64,000 nucleotides of DNA from Oxalobacter sp. (lineage in GTDB: Bacteria; Pseudomonadota; Gammaproteobacteria; Burkholderiales; Burkholderiaceae_D), in the NCBI GenBank assembly GCA_003605115.1, contig QZKY01000005.1, positions 1 through 64,000 on the forward strand. Reading direction: 5' to 3'. The notes beneath the pieces were generated by a model. The model had not been told where the DNA came from. It made no database searches and worked only from the letters and a program-made list of their open reading frames with translations. Position 1 is the stretch's first letter. The number at the start of each line of letters is the position of its first letter. The position numbers and the translations under genes were made by a program. Below, piece after piece: positions 26,733-36,146 of this stretch.

Positions 26733-28559
26733 ATGGCTGAAAACTTCGTATTGCTGGACGACTGCGCCAGTGTGAACAATACGAACGACAAACGTTCGAG
26801 ATTGTACGTCAATTGCAAAAAAGTACTGAGCTGCCAGGCTGCGGAAGACATCCCCATTGTGATCCAGCAGATGCAGCGCGCGCTGGCGCAGGGGCAATAT
26901 GCAGTGTGCCTTTTTTCCTATGAGCTGGGCGCGCAATTGCAGGGCGTTGCGCACCTTCCCAGCGCGTGGCCTTTGGCGCAGATATTGTTGTTTGAAGACT
27001 GCGAGCGGATGGACAGCGAACAGGTCAAGCACTGGCTGGCTGCGCAAGAGGCAAGGGAGCGCGTTACAGAGCGTACACCAGTCGGGATAGCGAACTTGCG
27101 CTCCAATGTAGACGAGCGGGAATTTACGGAGGCTATTGAAAAAATCCGGTCTTATATTGAAGCGGGCGACACCTATCAAGTCAATTACACGTATCGTTTG
27201 CGCTGCGACGCATTCGGCTCAGTGGCGGGGCTGTATGGCGCCTTGCGGGCTCGTCAGCCGGTTCCTTATGGCGCCCTGATCACACTGCCCGATGGGCGCG
27301 CAGTAGTTTCTTTGTCACCGGAACTGTTTTTACGGCACGAGGATGGCACCTTGACGGCGCAGCCAATGAAGGGAACAACAGCGGCGAGCGGCGACGCAAG
27401 CCTTGATGCAGCGCGTGCGCAAGCATTGGCCAACGACGAAAAAAATCGTGCAGAGAATTTGATGATCGTTGATCTGTTGCGCAACGACTTGGGACGCATT
27501 GCTGAATTCGGATCCGTACAGGTGCCTGCGCTGTATGAAGTCACGCGTTACGGCGGTGTGCTCCAAATGACTTCCACGATTCACGCCAGATTACGCGCGA
27601 CCGCCACGCTCGACGAAATTTTTAACGCGGTGTATCCCTGTGGATCGATTACGGGAGCGCCCAAGAAACGTACGATGGAAATCATCCGTGAGGTGGAACC
27701 TGACGCGCGGGGACTTTACACCGGCGCGATAGGCTGGGTTGATCCGGTCGACCAGTCTGCAGTCGTTCCCAACTTTTGTCTCTCTGTACCCATCCGTACG
27801 CTGACCTTGCAGGCCCCGGATACGCATGGCATGCGGCGGGGAGAATTTGGCGTAGGCGCAGGGATCGTGTTTGACAGTCAGCCAGCCGATGAATATGCGG
27901 AGTGCGCGCTGAAAGCGCGTTTCATGACGGCCTTGCCGCAATCCTTTTCCTTGTTTGAAACCATGCGCGTGACGCGTGACGGTTGTTCGCTCATCGAACG
28001 ACATTTTGCGCGAATGAGACGATCGGCAGATTATTTCGGGCTTGTGTTTGACCAAGCCGTCGCGCGCGATGCCATTCAAGCGGCGTGCAAAAGATTATCA
28101 GACGGAGCGCATCGCCTGCGCATGGCATTGGGCTCAAACGGCCTGACTGTGGAGACGGCGGCATTATCTGCGCTGGCGGAGCCGGTGCGGATAATGCTGG
28201 CGACGACGAAAACGCAGTCAAACGATTTGTTTTTGCAGCACAAGACAACGGTTCGGGAGCATTACGATGCAGCCTGGCGAGCAGCCGAAGCGCAAGGCGC
28301 ATTTGATATGCTGTTTTGCAACCAGCGCGGCGAATTGACGGAGGGCGGGCGCTGCAATGTGCTGCTCAAACTGGATGGCGCATGGTTTACCCCACCATTG
28401 TCGGCGGGGGTGTTGCCGGGAGTGATGCGAAGTGTGCTGTTGGAGGACAGTGACTGGAAGGTGCAGAAGCGCACGTTAACGCTGGAAGATTTACGCCGTG
28501 CAGAACGCATTGCTGTGTGCAACGCTTTGCGCGGCGTATTGATGGCGGAAGTGGTGTGA
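26733..28559 (+). CDS. pabB: Fused aminodeoxychorismate synthase component I and aminodeoxychorismate lyase (PabB-PabC)
   Basis: This bifunctional enzyme makes 4-aminobenzoate for folate. The N-terminal 380 or so residues are chorismate-binding PabB, with the nucleophilic-lysine motif PMKGT at 211-215 and signatures DLLRNDLGR at 247-255 and PCGSITGAPK at 302-311. From about residue 390 (SFSLFETMRVTRDG) a class IV aminotransferase-fold PabC domain follows, which removes pyruvate with PLP. The total is 608 residues. The start is the ATG one base after a small leader frame; an ATG four codons upstream and a TTG further up are alternatives. PabA is not in the window. Confidence 0.92.
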   Translation: MAENFVLLDDCASVNNTNDKRSRLYVNCKKVLSCQAAEDIPIVIQQMQRALAQGQYAVCLFSYELGAQLQGVAHLPSAWPLAQILLFEDCERMDSEQVKHWLAAQEARERVTERTPVGIANLRSNVDEREFTEAIEKIRSYIEAGDTYQVNYTYRLRCDAFGSVAGLYGALRARQPVPYGALITLPDGRAVVSLSPELFLRHEDGTLTAQPMKGTTAASGDASLDAARAQALANDEKNRAENLMIVDLLRNDLGRIAEFGSVQVPALYEVTRYGGVLQMTSTIHARLRATATLDEIFNAVYPCGSITGAPKKRTMEIIREVEPDARGLYTGAIGWVDPVDQSAVVPNFCLSVPIRTLTLQAPDTHGMRRGEFGVGAGIVFDSQPADEYAECALKARFMTALPQSFSLFETMRVTRDGCSLIERHFARMRRSADYFGLVFDQAVARDAIQAACKRLSDGAHRLRMALGSNGLTVETAALSALAEPVRIMLATTKTQSNDLFLQHKTTVREHYDAAWRAAEAQGAFDMLFCNQRGELTEGGRCNVLLKLDGAWFTPPLSAGVLPGVMRSVLLEDSDWKVQKRTLTLEDLRRAERIAVCNALRGVLMAEVV

Positions 28560-28622
28560 GCTGCGCAGGAGGCGGCAAGTAGAAGAACGCAATGCAAAAT
28601 GACTGAAGCGCTAAAAATAAAA

Positions 28623-28650
28623 TGGGGAGCCGCTTAACGCTGACTCCCCA
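28623..28650. terminator. Palindrome between convergent pabB-pabC and pyk
   Basis: TGGGGAG and CTCCCCA arms flank a core CCGCTTAACGCTGA. It lies between two convergent genes and may terminate both. The core resembles the CGCTTAACG core of the palindrome at 30109-30147 upstream of pyk, so both could be copies of one repeat. Confidence 0.55.
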
Positions 28651-28668
28651 CTTACCACTTCCAATGGC

Positions 28669-30087
28669 TTACTTGATTTCTGCAATACGCAGTAAATTGG
28701 TTGAGCCTGATTCGCCAAACGGCATGCCGGCGGCAATGACGATCAAATCCCCCTGCTTGGCAAAACCTTCGGCAACCGATACGCGACATGCAGCTTCTAC
28801 CATTTCATCGACATCGGCCACATCATGCTCGATCAAGGCGGAGTGCACGCCCCAAGTCAGCGCCATGCGACGCGCAGTGGTCAGGTTTGGTGTGATGCTC
28901 AGGATGTGTGAGGCGGGGCGTTCACGCGCTGCGCGCAAGCTCGTTGTGCCAGACGCGGTATACGTGACGCTGGTGGCGGCATTGATGTTTTGCGAGACGT
29001 GACGCAAGGCCGCGCAAATCGCGTCGCCCTGGGTCATTTGCGCAATGCCATGTTGCGCTGTGAGCATCTTGTGGTAAATCGGGTCGCGCTCCACTTCGAT
29101 AATGATGCGCTCCATGATGGAAACGGCTTGTACCGGATATGAACCGCTGGCAGATTCGGCTGAGAGCATCACAGCGTCGGCACCATCGTAAATCGCGCTG
29201 GCAACATCAGACGCTTCAGCACGCGTCGGTGTGGGCGAGTGAATCATCGACTCCAGCATTTGCGTTGCAATGATGCTGGGTTTGCCGTGATAGCGGCATG
29301 CCCGCAAAATGCGTTTTTGAATGCCCGGCACACGTTCTGGCGGCAATTCGACGCCCAGGTCGCCGCGTGCCACCATGACGGCATCTGACAATTGCACGAT
29401 TTCGTCGAGACGATCCAGCGCCGCTGGCTTTTCCAGCTTGGTCATCAAGCCAGCACGACCGGCGATGATTTCGCGTGCTTCATGCAAGTCTTCGGGTTGC
29501 TGCACGAAGGAGAGCGCAATCCAGTCCACGCCCAGCGACAGCGCGAAACGCAAATCGCGATGATCTTTTTCCGTGAGCACCGGGATCGGCAGGATGGCTT
29601 CAGGGACGTTAACGCCCTTGCGATCGGAGAGGAAGCCGCCTGTTACCACTTCCGCCTTGATGCTGAAGTCGTCGCTCTCAATCACGCGCAGTCGCAATTT
29701 CCCATCATCGAGCGACAGGTTTTGACCTGCGGTGACCACTGCAAACAATTCAGGGTGCGGCAGACAAACGCGCTTGTCGTTGCCGTCGCTCGGGTCGCGA
29801 TCCAGTGTGAACTTGGCGCCAGCCTCAAGTGCTACTTTGCCGTTGGCAAATTTGCCGATGCGCAGTTTGGGGCCTTGCATGTCGGCGAGAATGGCAATGG
29901 GGCGGCCGACTTCTTTTTCAATCTCGCGCACGACGTCGTAGCGCGTACGGTGATCTTCATGTGAGCCATGGCTGAAATTGAAGCGGAAAACGTCTACGCC
30001 TGCATCAAACAGCGCGCGGATGGTTTCCTTGTCAGAGCTGGCGGGGCCGAGTGTTGCGACAATCTTTGCTTTACGTAAGCGACGCAT
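28669..30087 (-). CDS. pyk: Pyruvate kinase
   Basis: Pyruvate kinase turns phosphoenolpyruvate and ADP into pyruvate and ATP. The 472-residue protein shows RRLRKAKIVATLGPASSDKE at the N-terminus, the active-site segment MTKLEKPAALDRLDEIVQLS and MVARGDLGVELPPERVP, followed by the regulatory C-terminal domain. It sits downstream of ttuD, whose product feeds 2-phosphoglycerate into lower glycolysis, so it completes the local glyoxylate-to-pyruvate route apart from enolase. A palindrome lies between the two genes, so partly separate transcription is possible. Confidence 0.95.
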   Translation of the reverse strand: MRRLRKAKIVATLGPASSDKETIRALFDAGVDVFRFNFSHGSHEDHRTRYDVVREIEKEVGRPIAILADMQGPKLRIGKFANGKVALEAGAKFTLDRDPSDGNDKRVCLPHPELFAVVTAGQNLSLDDGKLRLRVIESDDFSIKAEVVTGGFLSDRKGVNVPEAILPIPVLTEKDHRDLRFALSLGVDWIALSFVQQPEDLHEAREIIAGRAGLMTKLEKPAALDRLDEIVQLSDAVMVARGDLGVELPPERVPGIQKRILRACRYHGKPSIIATQMLESMIHSPTPTRAEASDVASAIYDGADAVMLSAESASGSYPVQAVSIMERIIIEVERDPIYHKMLTAQHGIAQMTQGDAICAALRHVSQNINAATSVTYTASGTTSLRAARERPASHILSITPNLTTARRMALTWGVHSALIEHDVADVDEMVEAACRVSVAEGFAKQGDLIVIAAGMPFGESGSTNLLRIAEIK

Positions 30088-30108
30088 AATTATTCTTTCT
30101 TTTCAAAG

Positions 30109-30147
30109 TTGGGGACAGCGTACCGCTGCGCTTAACGTTGTCCCCAA
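30109..30147. repeat. GGGGACA-type palindrome between ttuD and pyk
   Basis: TTGGGGACAGCGTACCGCTG with CTTAACGTTGTCCCCAA forms an imperfect 39-bp hairpin. The GGGGACA/TGTCCCC arms differ from the GGGTCAGAGT family but the GCTGCGC core is alike. It sits 21 bp before the pyk start, in the pyk leader, and could be a terminator for ttuD or a processing or attenuation site. Confidence 0.6.
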
Positions 30148-30151
30148 GTAG

Positions 30152-31423
30152 TCATAAGATCAAAATCGCGCGAAAATCGTTGACGTTGGTGCGGGTGGGA
30201 CCCGTCACGACGAGATCGTTTAGCGCACTGAAAAAGCCGTAGCCATCATTGTTGTCGAGCATGGCTACAGCGCGCAAGTTTTGTTGCGCAGCGCGTGCAA
30301 CAGAATCCGGCGCATAAACCGCACCGGCGTTATCTTCCGAGCCGTCGATACCGTCAGTGTCGCAGGCAATGGCATGCACTTTCGGATTGCCGTCCATGGC
30401 GGCGGCAAAACTCAACAGAAATTCTGCATTACGACCGCCGCGCCCTTTGCCGCGTACGGTGACGGTGGTTTCACCGCCGGAGATCAGCACACAAGGTGCG
30501 GTAAACGGTTGATTCCTGGCAGCGATTTGACGTGCCAGCGCAGCGTGCATCAAACCGATATCACGCGCCTCGCCTTCGATGCCATCCGACAAAATGTGCG
30601 GGGTGATGCCCGCCTTACGCGCCATCTCCGCAGCAGCTTCGAGCGCCATTTGCGCTGTGGCGATGACGTGATGGCTGTGTCCGGAAAATTTTGGGTTGCC
30701 TGGCTTGGGGGTTTCGCCTGCGCCGGATTCGAGATGCTGACGGATGTTGTCCGGAATGTCGATGCTGTATTTTTTCAGAATCGCCAAAGAATCGGCGCAA
30801 GTCGTCGGGTCAGGGAGCGTGGGGCCGCTCGCAATGATGTCCGGATCATCGCCCGGCACATCCGAAATCAGCAGGGTGACCACGCGCGCGGGTGAGCAAG
30901 CCAGACCGAGACGTCCGCCTTTGATGGCAGAAAGATGTTTGCGCACACAATTCATTTCCGAAATGGTGGCACCGCTACGCAACAGTGCGCGATTGATCGC
31001 TTGCTTTTGTTCCAGCGTGATACCTTCAGCAGGCAAAGCAAGCAAAGCCGATCCGCCGCCGGAAATCAGACACAGTACGAGATCTTTTTCAGTGAGGCCT
31101 TGCGCCATCTTTATGATGCGCCCCGCCGCAGCACGACCCGCTTCATCCGGAACGGGGTGAGCCGCTTCAACGACTTCGATTTTTTTGCAGTCGGCACCAT
31201 GGCCGTAGCGCGTCACGACCAGACCGGAAATTTCACCCTGCCAGTGTTCCTCTACCGTCTTGGCCATGGCGGCTGCACCTTTGCCAGCGCCGATGACCAG
31301 TGTACGGCCACCCGGTGTGGGCTTGGGCAAGTACGCCGGCTGACATTTGGCCGCGCTGACTGCAGCAACCGCAGTTGAGAACAAATCAATCAGGAATTGT
31401 CGGGGTTGGATAGTCGAAGGCAT
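30152..31423 (-). CDS. ttuD: Glycerate 2-kinase (MOFRL family, TtuD)
   Basis: The 423-residue protein belongs to the DUF4147/MOFRL glycerate kinase family, often listed as hydroxypyruvate reductase or TtuD. It phosphorylates glycerate to 2-phosphoglycerate. Features include VIGAGKGAAAMAKTVEEHW near 45-63, CLISGGGSALLALPAEGITL near 116-135, ISDVPGDDPDIIASGPTLPD near 190-209 and the C-terminal ISGGETTVTVRGKGRGGRNA. It is preceded by glxR, hyi and gcl on the same strand, which supply its glycerate. The 147-bp gap before it may hold its own promoter. Confidence 0.92.
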   Translation of the reverse strand: MPSTIQPRQFLIDLFSTAVAAVSAAKCQPAYLPKPTPGGRTLVIGAGKGAAAMAKTVEEHWQGEISGLVVTRYGHGADCKKIEVVEAAHPVPDEAGRAAAGRIIKMAQGLTEKDLVLCLISGGGSALLALPAEGITLEQKQAINRALLRSGATISEMNCVRKHLSAIKGGRLGLACSPARVVTLLISDVPGDDPDIIASGPTLPDPTTCADSLAILKKYSIDIPDNIRQHLESGAGETPKPGNPKFSGHSHHVIATAQMALEAAAEMARKAGITPHILSDGIEGEARDIGLMHAALARQIAARNQPFTAPCVLISGGETTVTVRGKGRGGRNAEFLLSFAAAMDGNPKVHAIACDTDGIDGSEDNAGAVYAPDSVARAAQQNLRAVAMLDNNDGYGFFSALNDLVVTGPTRTNVNDFRAILIL

Positions 31424-31570
31424 GAGTATGTGCTCTTTTGACGGAGTCGGCCATCAAGCAGTTCTAAAGCCGCTTAGGAAAACGGACTCAAACTGCCGGA
31501 TGGCCGAAGTGTTATATATCAGCAGATTGACGCAATTATGACAGAGCAGAATTGCGTCAGATCAAGCGGA

Positions 31571-32458
31571 TCAGGCTTTCGCAATTTGGTGATTTGCCAT
31601 GATTTCAATGGCGCGGCACAGACCAGAGTGATCCAGGCCGCTCATGCCATTGCCTGCACAGGCATTCATCAGTTCTTGTGCCGTAGCGGTGTTTGGCAGC
31701 GAAATACCCATGGACTTCGCGCCTTGCAGCGCCAGATTCAAATCCTTTTGATGCAACTCGATGCGGAAGCCTGGATTGAAGGTGCGCTTGATCATGCGTT
31801 CGCCATGCACTTCCAGAATGCGGGACGATGCAAAACCGCCCATCAGTGCTTGACGCACTTTGGCCGGATCGGCGCCTGCCTTCGAGGCAAACAGCAGCGC
31901 TTCAGCTACCGCTTGAATGTTCAATGCCACGATGATTTGGTTTGCCACCTTGGTGGTTTGACCGTCGCCATTGCCGCCGACGAGCGTGATGTTTTTGCCC
32001 ATCAGTTCGAACAGGGGTTTGACCGTGTTGAATGCCGCTTCACTACCGCCGACCATGATGGTCAGCGTGGCGGCTTTTGCGCCCACTTCACCGCCGGAAA
32101 CCGGTGCATCCAGATATTCCGCGCCGAGGTCATTGATCTTCTTGGCAAACCCTTTGGTGGCGATGGGGCAAATCGAACTCATGTCCACGACGATCTTGCC
32201 TTTGGTCAGTCCCTTGGCGACGCCGTTTTCGCTGAACAGAACCGCATCAACGTGCGGGGTATCCGGCACCATGATGACGATGATGTCGGCATTTTTTGCG
32301 ACCTCAGCACCGGTTGCACAGGCGACTGCACCTGCATCGGTCAGGGATGCAGGCGGCGCTTTGACGTCATTCACGAAAAGTTTGTGACCGCCTGCCAGCA
32401 GATGTCCTGCCATCGGCGTGCCCATGATACCCAATCCAATGAAACCTACGTTTGCCAT
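31571..32458 (-). CDS. glxR: 2-hydroxy-3-oxopropionate (tartronate semialdehyde) reductase
   Basis: This NAD(P)H-dependent enzyme of the beta-hydroxyacid dehydrogenase family reduces tartronate semialdehyde to glycerate. The 295-residue protein has the dinucleotide fold NVGFIGLGIMGTPMAGHLLA at residues 3-22, substrate-binding DAPVSGGEVGA near 117-127, and catalytic Lys in GDGQTTKVANQ near 164-174. The ATG preceded by GGAGAACGAT is used; the reading frame also opens at a TTG within that ribosome site. It lies between hyi and ttuD in the glyoxylate row. Confidence 0.94.
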   Translation of the reverse strand: MANVGFIGLGIMGTPMAGHLLAGGHKLFVNDVKAPPASLTDAGAVACATGAEVAKNADIIVIMVPDTPHVDAVLFSENGVAKGLTKGKIVVDMSSICPIATKGFAKKINDLGAEYLDAPVSGGEVGAKAATLTIMVGGSEAAFNTVKPLFELMGKNITLVGGNGDGQTTKVANQIIVALNIQAVAEALLFASKAGADPAKVRQALMGGFASSRILEVHGERMIKRTFNPGFRIELHQKDLNLALQGAKSMGISLPNTATAQELMNACAGNGMSGLDHSGLCRAIEIMANHQIAKA

Positions 32459-32495
32459 ATCGTTCTCCAATAATTATTAGTGTGATGTACGAGAA

Positions 32496-33275
32496 TCAAG
32501 CGCCGTGCGCCTTGATCCAACCCAAGCCTTCCGCTGTGGTGGTTTTGGGGCGGTATTCGCACCCAATCCAACCATCATAGCCTAGATCGTCAATGAACTT
32601 GAACAGGAAGGCGTAATTGATCTCGCCCGTGCCCGGCTCATTGCGCCCCGGATTGTCAGCGAGTTGCATGTGCTTGATCATCGCAATATTGTTTTTGATC
32701 GTGTTTGCCAACTCGCCTTCCATGCGTTGCATGTGATAGATGTCGTGCTGAATGAACAGATTGTCCGAACCGACTTCCTTGATGATGTCCACCGCTTGTT
32801 GCGTGCGGTTCAGGAAAAAGCCAGGAATATCGAAGGTATTGATCGGTTCCGTGATCAGGCGAATGCCTTCCGCTTTCAGCTTTTGTGCTGCGAATTTCAG
32901 GTTAGAGACGAAGGTCGCACGCGCCTGGTCAGCGGAGACACCTGCCGGCACAATGCCAGCCAGTGCGTTCAATTGTTTTACGCCCAGTTTCTTTGCCGCT
33001 TCAATGCCTTTGCCCACACCGTCCTGGAATTCGCCGACGCGATCCGGATGGCAGGTAATGCCGCGCTCACCACCACCCCAATTACCGGCGGGCAGATTAT
33101 GCAACACGATTTGCAAATTGTTGGCTTTGATCTTGTCCGCAATTTGATTCACATCGAATTCATACGGGAACAGGAATTCGACGCCTTTGAAGCCCGCTTT
33201 CGCAGCAGCATCGAAACGATCCATGAACGGTACTTCCGTGAACATCATGCTCAGGTTGGCAGCCAGTTTTGGCAT
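32496..33275 (-). CDS. hyi: Hydroxypyruvate isomerase
   Basis: Hyi interconverts hydroxypyruvate and tartronate semialdehyde. The 259-residue TIM-barrel protein matches the family from start to end: MPKLAANLSMMFTEVPFMDR at the N-terminus, PINTFDIPGFFLNRTQQAVD in the middle and the metal-binding end IGCEYRPKTTTAEGLGW. It is located 37 bp before glxR and 47 bp after gcl, consistent with one transcript. A GAAAGGGGAAATACC ribosome site precedes the ATG. Confidence 0.95.
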   Translation of the reverse strand: MPKLAANLSMMFTEVPFMDRFDAAAKAGFKGVEFLFPYEFDVNQIADKIKANNLQIVLHNLPAGNWGGGERGITCHPDRVGEFQDGVGKGIEAAKKLGVKQLNALAGIVPAGVSADQARATFVSNLKFAAQKLKAEGIRLITEPINTFDIPGFFLNRTQQAVDIIKEVGSDNLFIQHDIYHMQRMEGELANTIKNNIAMIKHMQLADNPGRNEPGTGEINYAFLFKFIDDLGYDGWIGCEYRPKTTTAEGLGWIKAHGA

Positions 33276-33322
33276 GGTATTTCCCCTTTCTTATCTCGTT
33301 ATTCTCGTTGTCAGGTGACGAA

Positions 33323-35104
33323 TCAGGCAGCTTTCTTTTTCTGCGATTCTTCAGCTGCTTCTTCGATATCCAGCGCGCCGCCGAATTCGTTAACCTTGTC
33401 GATATCCGGCCCCATTGGCAAGTTGGTGACGCGCTCAAGAATGATCTCAACCACCACCGGCACCTGGAACTCGGCCATCAGCTTGCGCGCCTGTTCGAAA
33501 GCGGGAATGATCTCTTCCGGCTTGGAGACGCGAATGCCTTTGCAACCCAGCCCTTCGGTGACGGTCATGAAATCAATACCGTAACCGTTGACTTCCGGTG
33601 CGTTGATATTGTCATAGGAGAGTTGCACGCAGTAGTCGATGTCGCCCACCCCGATTTGACCTTGACGAATCAGACCCAGGTAAGAGTTGTTGACCACAAC
33701 ATGCATGTACGGCAGCTTGAACTGCGCGCCGACGGCCAGTTCTTCGATCATGAACTGGAAGTCGAAGTCGCCGGAAATGGCCACGATCTCGCTGGTGGGA
33801 TCGGCAGCGCGCACACCCAGGGCTGCAGAAATGGTCCAGCCCAATGGACCCGCTTGGCCCGCGTTAATCCAGTGACGTGGCTTGTAAACATTCAAGAGTT
33901 GCGCGGCACCGATTTGCGAGAGACCAATGGTGCTGACATAACGCACGTCTTTGCCGAAAAACTTGTTCATTTCTTGATAAACACGTTGCGGCTTGATCGG
34001 TACATTGCCGTAATCGGTCTTGCGGAGCATGGTGCGCTTGCGTTTTTGGCAGTCCGCTGCCCAGGCGGAACGATTCTTCAGCTTGCCAGCGGCTTTCCAT
34101 TCTTTCGCCACTTCGACGAAGAGGTTCAGTGCGTATTCTGCATCGGACACAATGCCGTAATCCGGACCGAAAACGCGACCAATTTGCGTCGGCTCGATAT
34201 CCACGTGAACGAATTTGCGATCTTTCGTATAAACATCCAGCGTGCCCGTGTGACGATTCGCCCAGCGATTGCCGATGCCCAGCACAAAATCAGAAGCCAG
34301 CAAAGAGGCGTTGCCATAGCGGTTGCTGCATTGAATGCCCACTTGCCCGGCTTGCAGGGGATGATCGTCCGGAATGGTGCCCCAGCCCATCAGGGTCGGG
34401 ATCACCGGTACGCCCAGGATTTCGGCAAATTCGACCAATTGCGCAGAGGCATCGGCATTGATGACGCCGCCGCCAGACACAATCAGCGGACGCTCCGATT
34501 CGTTGAGCATCGCAATCGCTTTTTCGATTTGTGCGCGGCTCGCTTTGGGTTTATACACTTCCAGCGGAGTGTAGGTATCCGGGTCGAATTCGATTTCAGC
34601 CAGCTGCACATCCATCGGCAAGTCAATCAGCACAGGGCCCGGACGGCCAGAGCGCATCAGGTGGAAAGCTTGCTGGAACACGCGCGGCACCAGCGCCGGT
34701 TCGCGTACGGTGACAGCCATCTTGGTGAGCGGCGCCGCAATTTTTTCAATGTCGACCGCCTGGAAATCTTCCTTGAACAAGCGCGCGCGTGGGGCTTGAC
34801 CGGTAATCACGAGAATCGGTGTGGAATCTGCCTGTGCCGAGTACAAGCCGGTGAGCATGTCAGTCGCGGCCGGGCCGGACGTGCAGATGCCAACGCCAAT
34901 ATTGCCAGCTTTTGCACGGGTATAGCCTTCTGCCATGTGACCAATCGCTTCACCGTGACGCGCCAGGATATGCTTCATCGTGCCGCGTTTTTTCAGGGCG
35001 GCGTAGAAGGGATTGATGGCAGCACCAGGTACACCAAAGAGTTGAGTGACGCCTTCCTTTTCCATTACATGGACAGCCGCTTCAGCTGCAGTCATTCTTG
35101 CCAC
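33323..35104 (-). CDS. gcl: Glyoxylate carboligase (tartronate semialdehyde synthase)
   Basis: Gcl joins two glyoxylates to tartronate semialdehyde and CO2 using thiamine diphosphate and FAD. The 593-residue protein lines up with the E. coli enzyme from its first residues: [31 protein letters not shown] and [20 protein letters not shown]. The start is a GTG with an AGGAGGT ribosome site 7 nt upstream, because it gives the expected N-terminus; the ATG three codons later is less well placed. At position 51, where E. coli Gcl has the unusual Val in place of the ThDP-enzyme Glu, this protein has Gly ([10 protein letters not shown]). It heads the gcl-hyi-glxR-ttuD row. Confidence 0.96.
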   Translation of the reverse strand: MARMTAAEAAVHVMEKEGVTQLFGVPGAAINPFYAALKKRGTMKHILARHGEAIGHMAEGYTRAKAGNIGVGICTSGPAATDMLTGLYSAQADSTPILVITGQAPRARLFKEDFQAVDIEKIAAPLTKMAVTVREPALVPRVFQQAFHLMRSGRPGPVLIDLPMDVQLAEIEFDPDTYTPLEVYKPKASRAQIEKAIAMLNESERPLIVSGGGVINADASAQLVEFAEILGVPVIPTLMGWGTIPDDHPLQAGQVGIQCSNRYGNASLLASDFVLGIGNRWANRHTGTLDVYTKDRKFVHVDIEPTQIGRVFGPDYGIVSDAEYALNLFVEVAKEWKAAGKLKNRSAWAADCQKRKRTMLRKTDYGNVPIKPQRVYQEMNKFFGKDVRYVSTIGLSQIGAAQLLNVYKPRHWINAGQAGPLGWTISAALGVRAADPTSEIVAISGDFDFQFMIEELAVGAQFKLPYMHVVVNNSYLGLIRQGQIGVGDIDYCVQLSYDNINAPEVNGYGIDFMTVTEGLGCKGIRVSKPEEIIPAFEQARKLMAEFQVPVVVEIILERVTNLPMGPDIDKVNEFGGALDIEEAAEESQKKKAA

Positions 35105-35160
35105 GGGACACCTCCTTATTGACACAATTTTGGGATTTTAAGCGCTAATTATATAGATGA

Positions 35161-35189
35161 ATTTTTTGTTTGATAAGATAACAAAAAAT
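35161..35189. promoter_or_regulatory. Probable LysR operator between gcl and its divergent regulator
   Basis: ATTTTTTGTT at 35161-35170 and AACAAAAAAT at 35180-35189 are exact reverse complements around a 9-bp spacer. The palindrome lies in the 116-bp region between divergent gcl and lysR genes, 31 bp before the regulator start. It contains the T-N11-A pattern typical of LysR regulators, so it is the best candidate for the autoregulatory and gcl control site. Confidence 0.65.
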
Positions 35190-35220
35190 CGCTTTATTCA
35201 ATACCTGGAGTAAGGAATCA

Positions 35221-36132
35221 ATGTCAGTGGATAAACTCAAACAAATTGAAGCCTTCGTATCGGTTGTAGACAAGGGCAGTCTCGCACGAGCGGCACTGGA
35301 ACAGGGGATTACGCCTGTGATGCTGGGGCGTAGGATTGATGCTCTGGAGAAACGTTTGGGTGTCAAGCTGATGCATCGCACGACGCGCCATTTGAGTCTG
35401 ACCGAGCAGGGCAACCTGTTTCTCGAGCATAGCCGAAAGTTGCTGACAGATTTGGATCATGCCGAAAAGCTCGTGAGCGAAGGGCGACACAAGGCAACCG
35501 GCCACTTGATTGTGACAGCCCCCGCAGCCTTTGGGCGCAAGCACGTCGCGCCGTATGCCCCCGCTTTTCTGGAGGCAAACCCGGAAGTCCGGATTTCTTT
35601 CAATCTGAGCGATCAGGTAGTCGATTTGGTGCGAGAAGGGTATGACATGAGCATACGCATCGGCGGCAGCATCGATCCCAACCTGGTTGCGGTCAAATTG
35701 CATCCCAACCATCGGATCGTTTGCGGCACGCCGGGATACCTCGCCAAACACGGGGTTCCCAAAACCCTCGACGATTTAATGCAACATAACTGCCTGACGT
35801 TCAACTTGCAGGGCGGGCAGCAGCGCGGGTGGTACTTCAAGAACAAGGGCAAGACCGTTATTGTCAGGACGACGGGCAATCTGGATTGCAATGACGGTGA
35901 ACTGTTGCACCGTTGGTGCCTGGAAGGACTGGGTCTGGCGTGGCGATCGACCTGGGAAATCCAGTCGCAGTTGATGTCGGGAGAACTGGTCACGGTGCTT
36001 GATGAATACGCGCTCGATAATTACGACATCATGGCGATCTATCCGCCGCAGCGGCATTTGCCGTTGAAGACGCGGTTGTTTATTGATATGTTGAGGGAGA
36101 TATATAACCAGCCGGGATATTGGACGCGTTAG
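35221..36132 (+). CDS. LysR-family regulator divergent from the glyoxylate genes
   Basis: The 303-residue protein has a winged helix-turn-helix at about residues 6-64 (KLKQIEAFVSVVDKGSLARA) and a LysR co-inducer domain. It belongs to the large CrgA/DmlR-like subgroup, judged by TGHLIVTAPAAFGRKHVAP and the repeated VREGYDMSIRIGG segment. Its divergent location next to gcl makes it the likely regulator of glyoxylate use, with glyoxylate or an allied acid as possible inducer. That link is inferred from position and from the palindrome between the genes. Confidence 0.88.
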   Translation: MSVDKLKQIEAFVSVVDKGSLARAALEQGITPVMLGRRIDALEKRLGVKLMHRTTRHLSLTEQGNLFLEHSRKLLTDLDHAEKLVSEGRHKATGHLIVTAPAAFGRKHVAPYAPAFLEANPEVRISFNLSDQVVDLVREGYDMSIRIGGSIDPNLVAVKLHPNHRIVCGTPGYLAKHGVPKTLDDLMQHNCLTFNLQGGQQRGWYFKNKGKTVIVRTTGNLDCNDGELLHRWCLEGLGLAWRSTWEIQSQLMSGELVTVLDEYALDNYDIMAIYPPQRHLPLKTRLFIDMLREIYNQPGYWTR

Positions 36133-36146
36133 GACGGTGGGACGCA

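Noticed and set aside
33269-35122. 617-codon open frame antisense to gcl
   Set aside because: It is the mirror of a well-supported gene on the other strand; its composition is that of a shadow frame and it matches no family.
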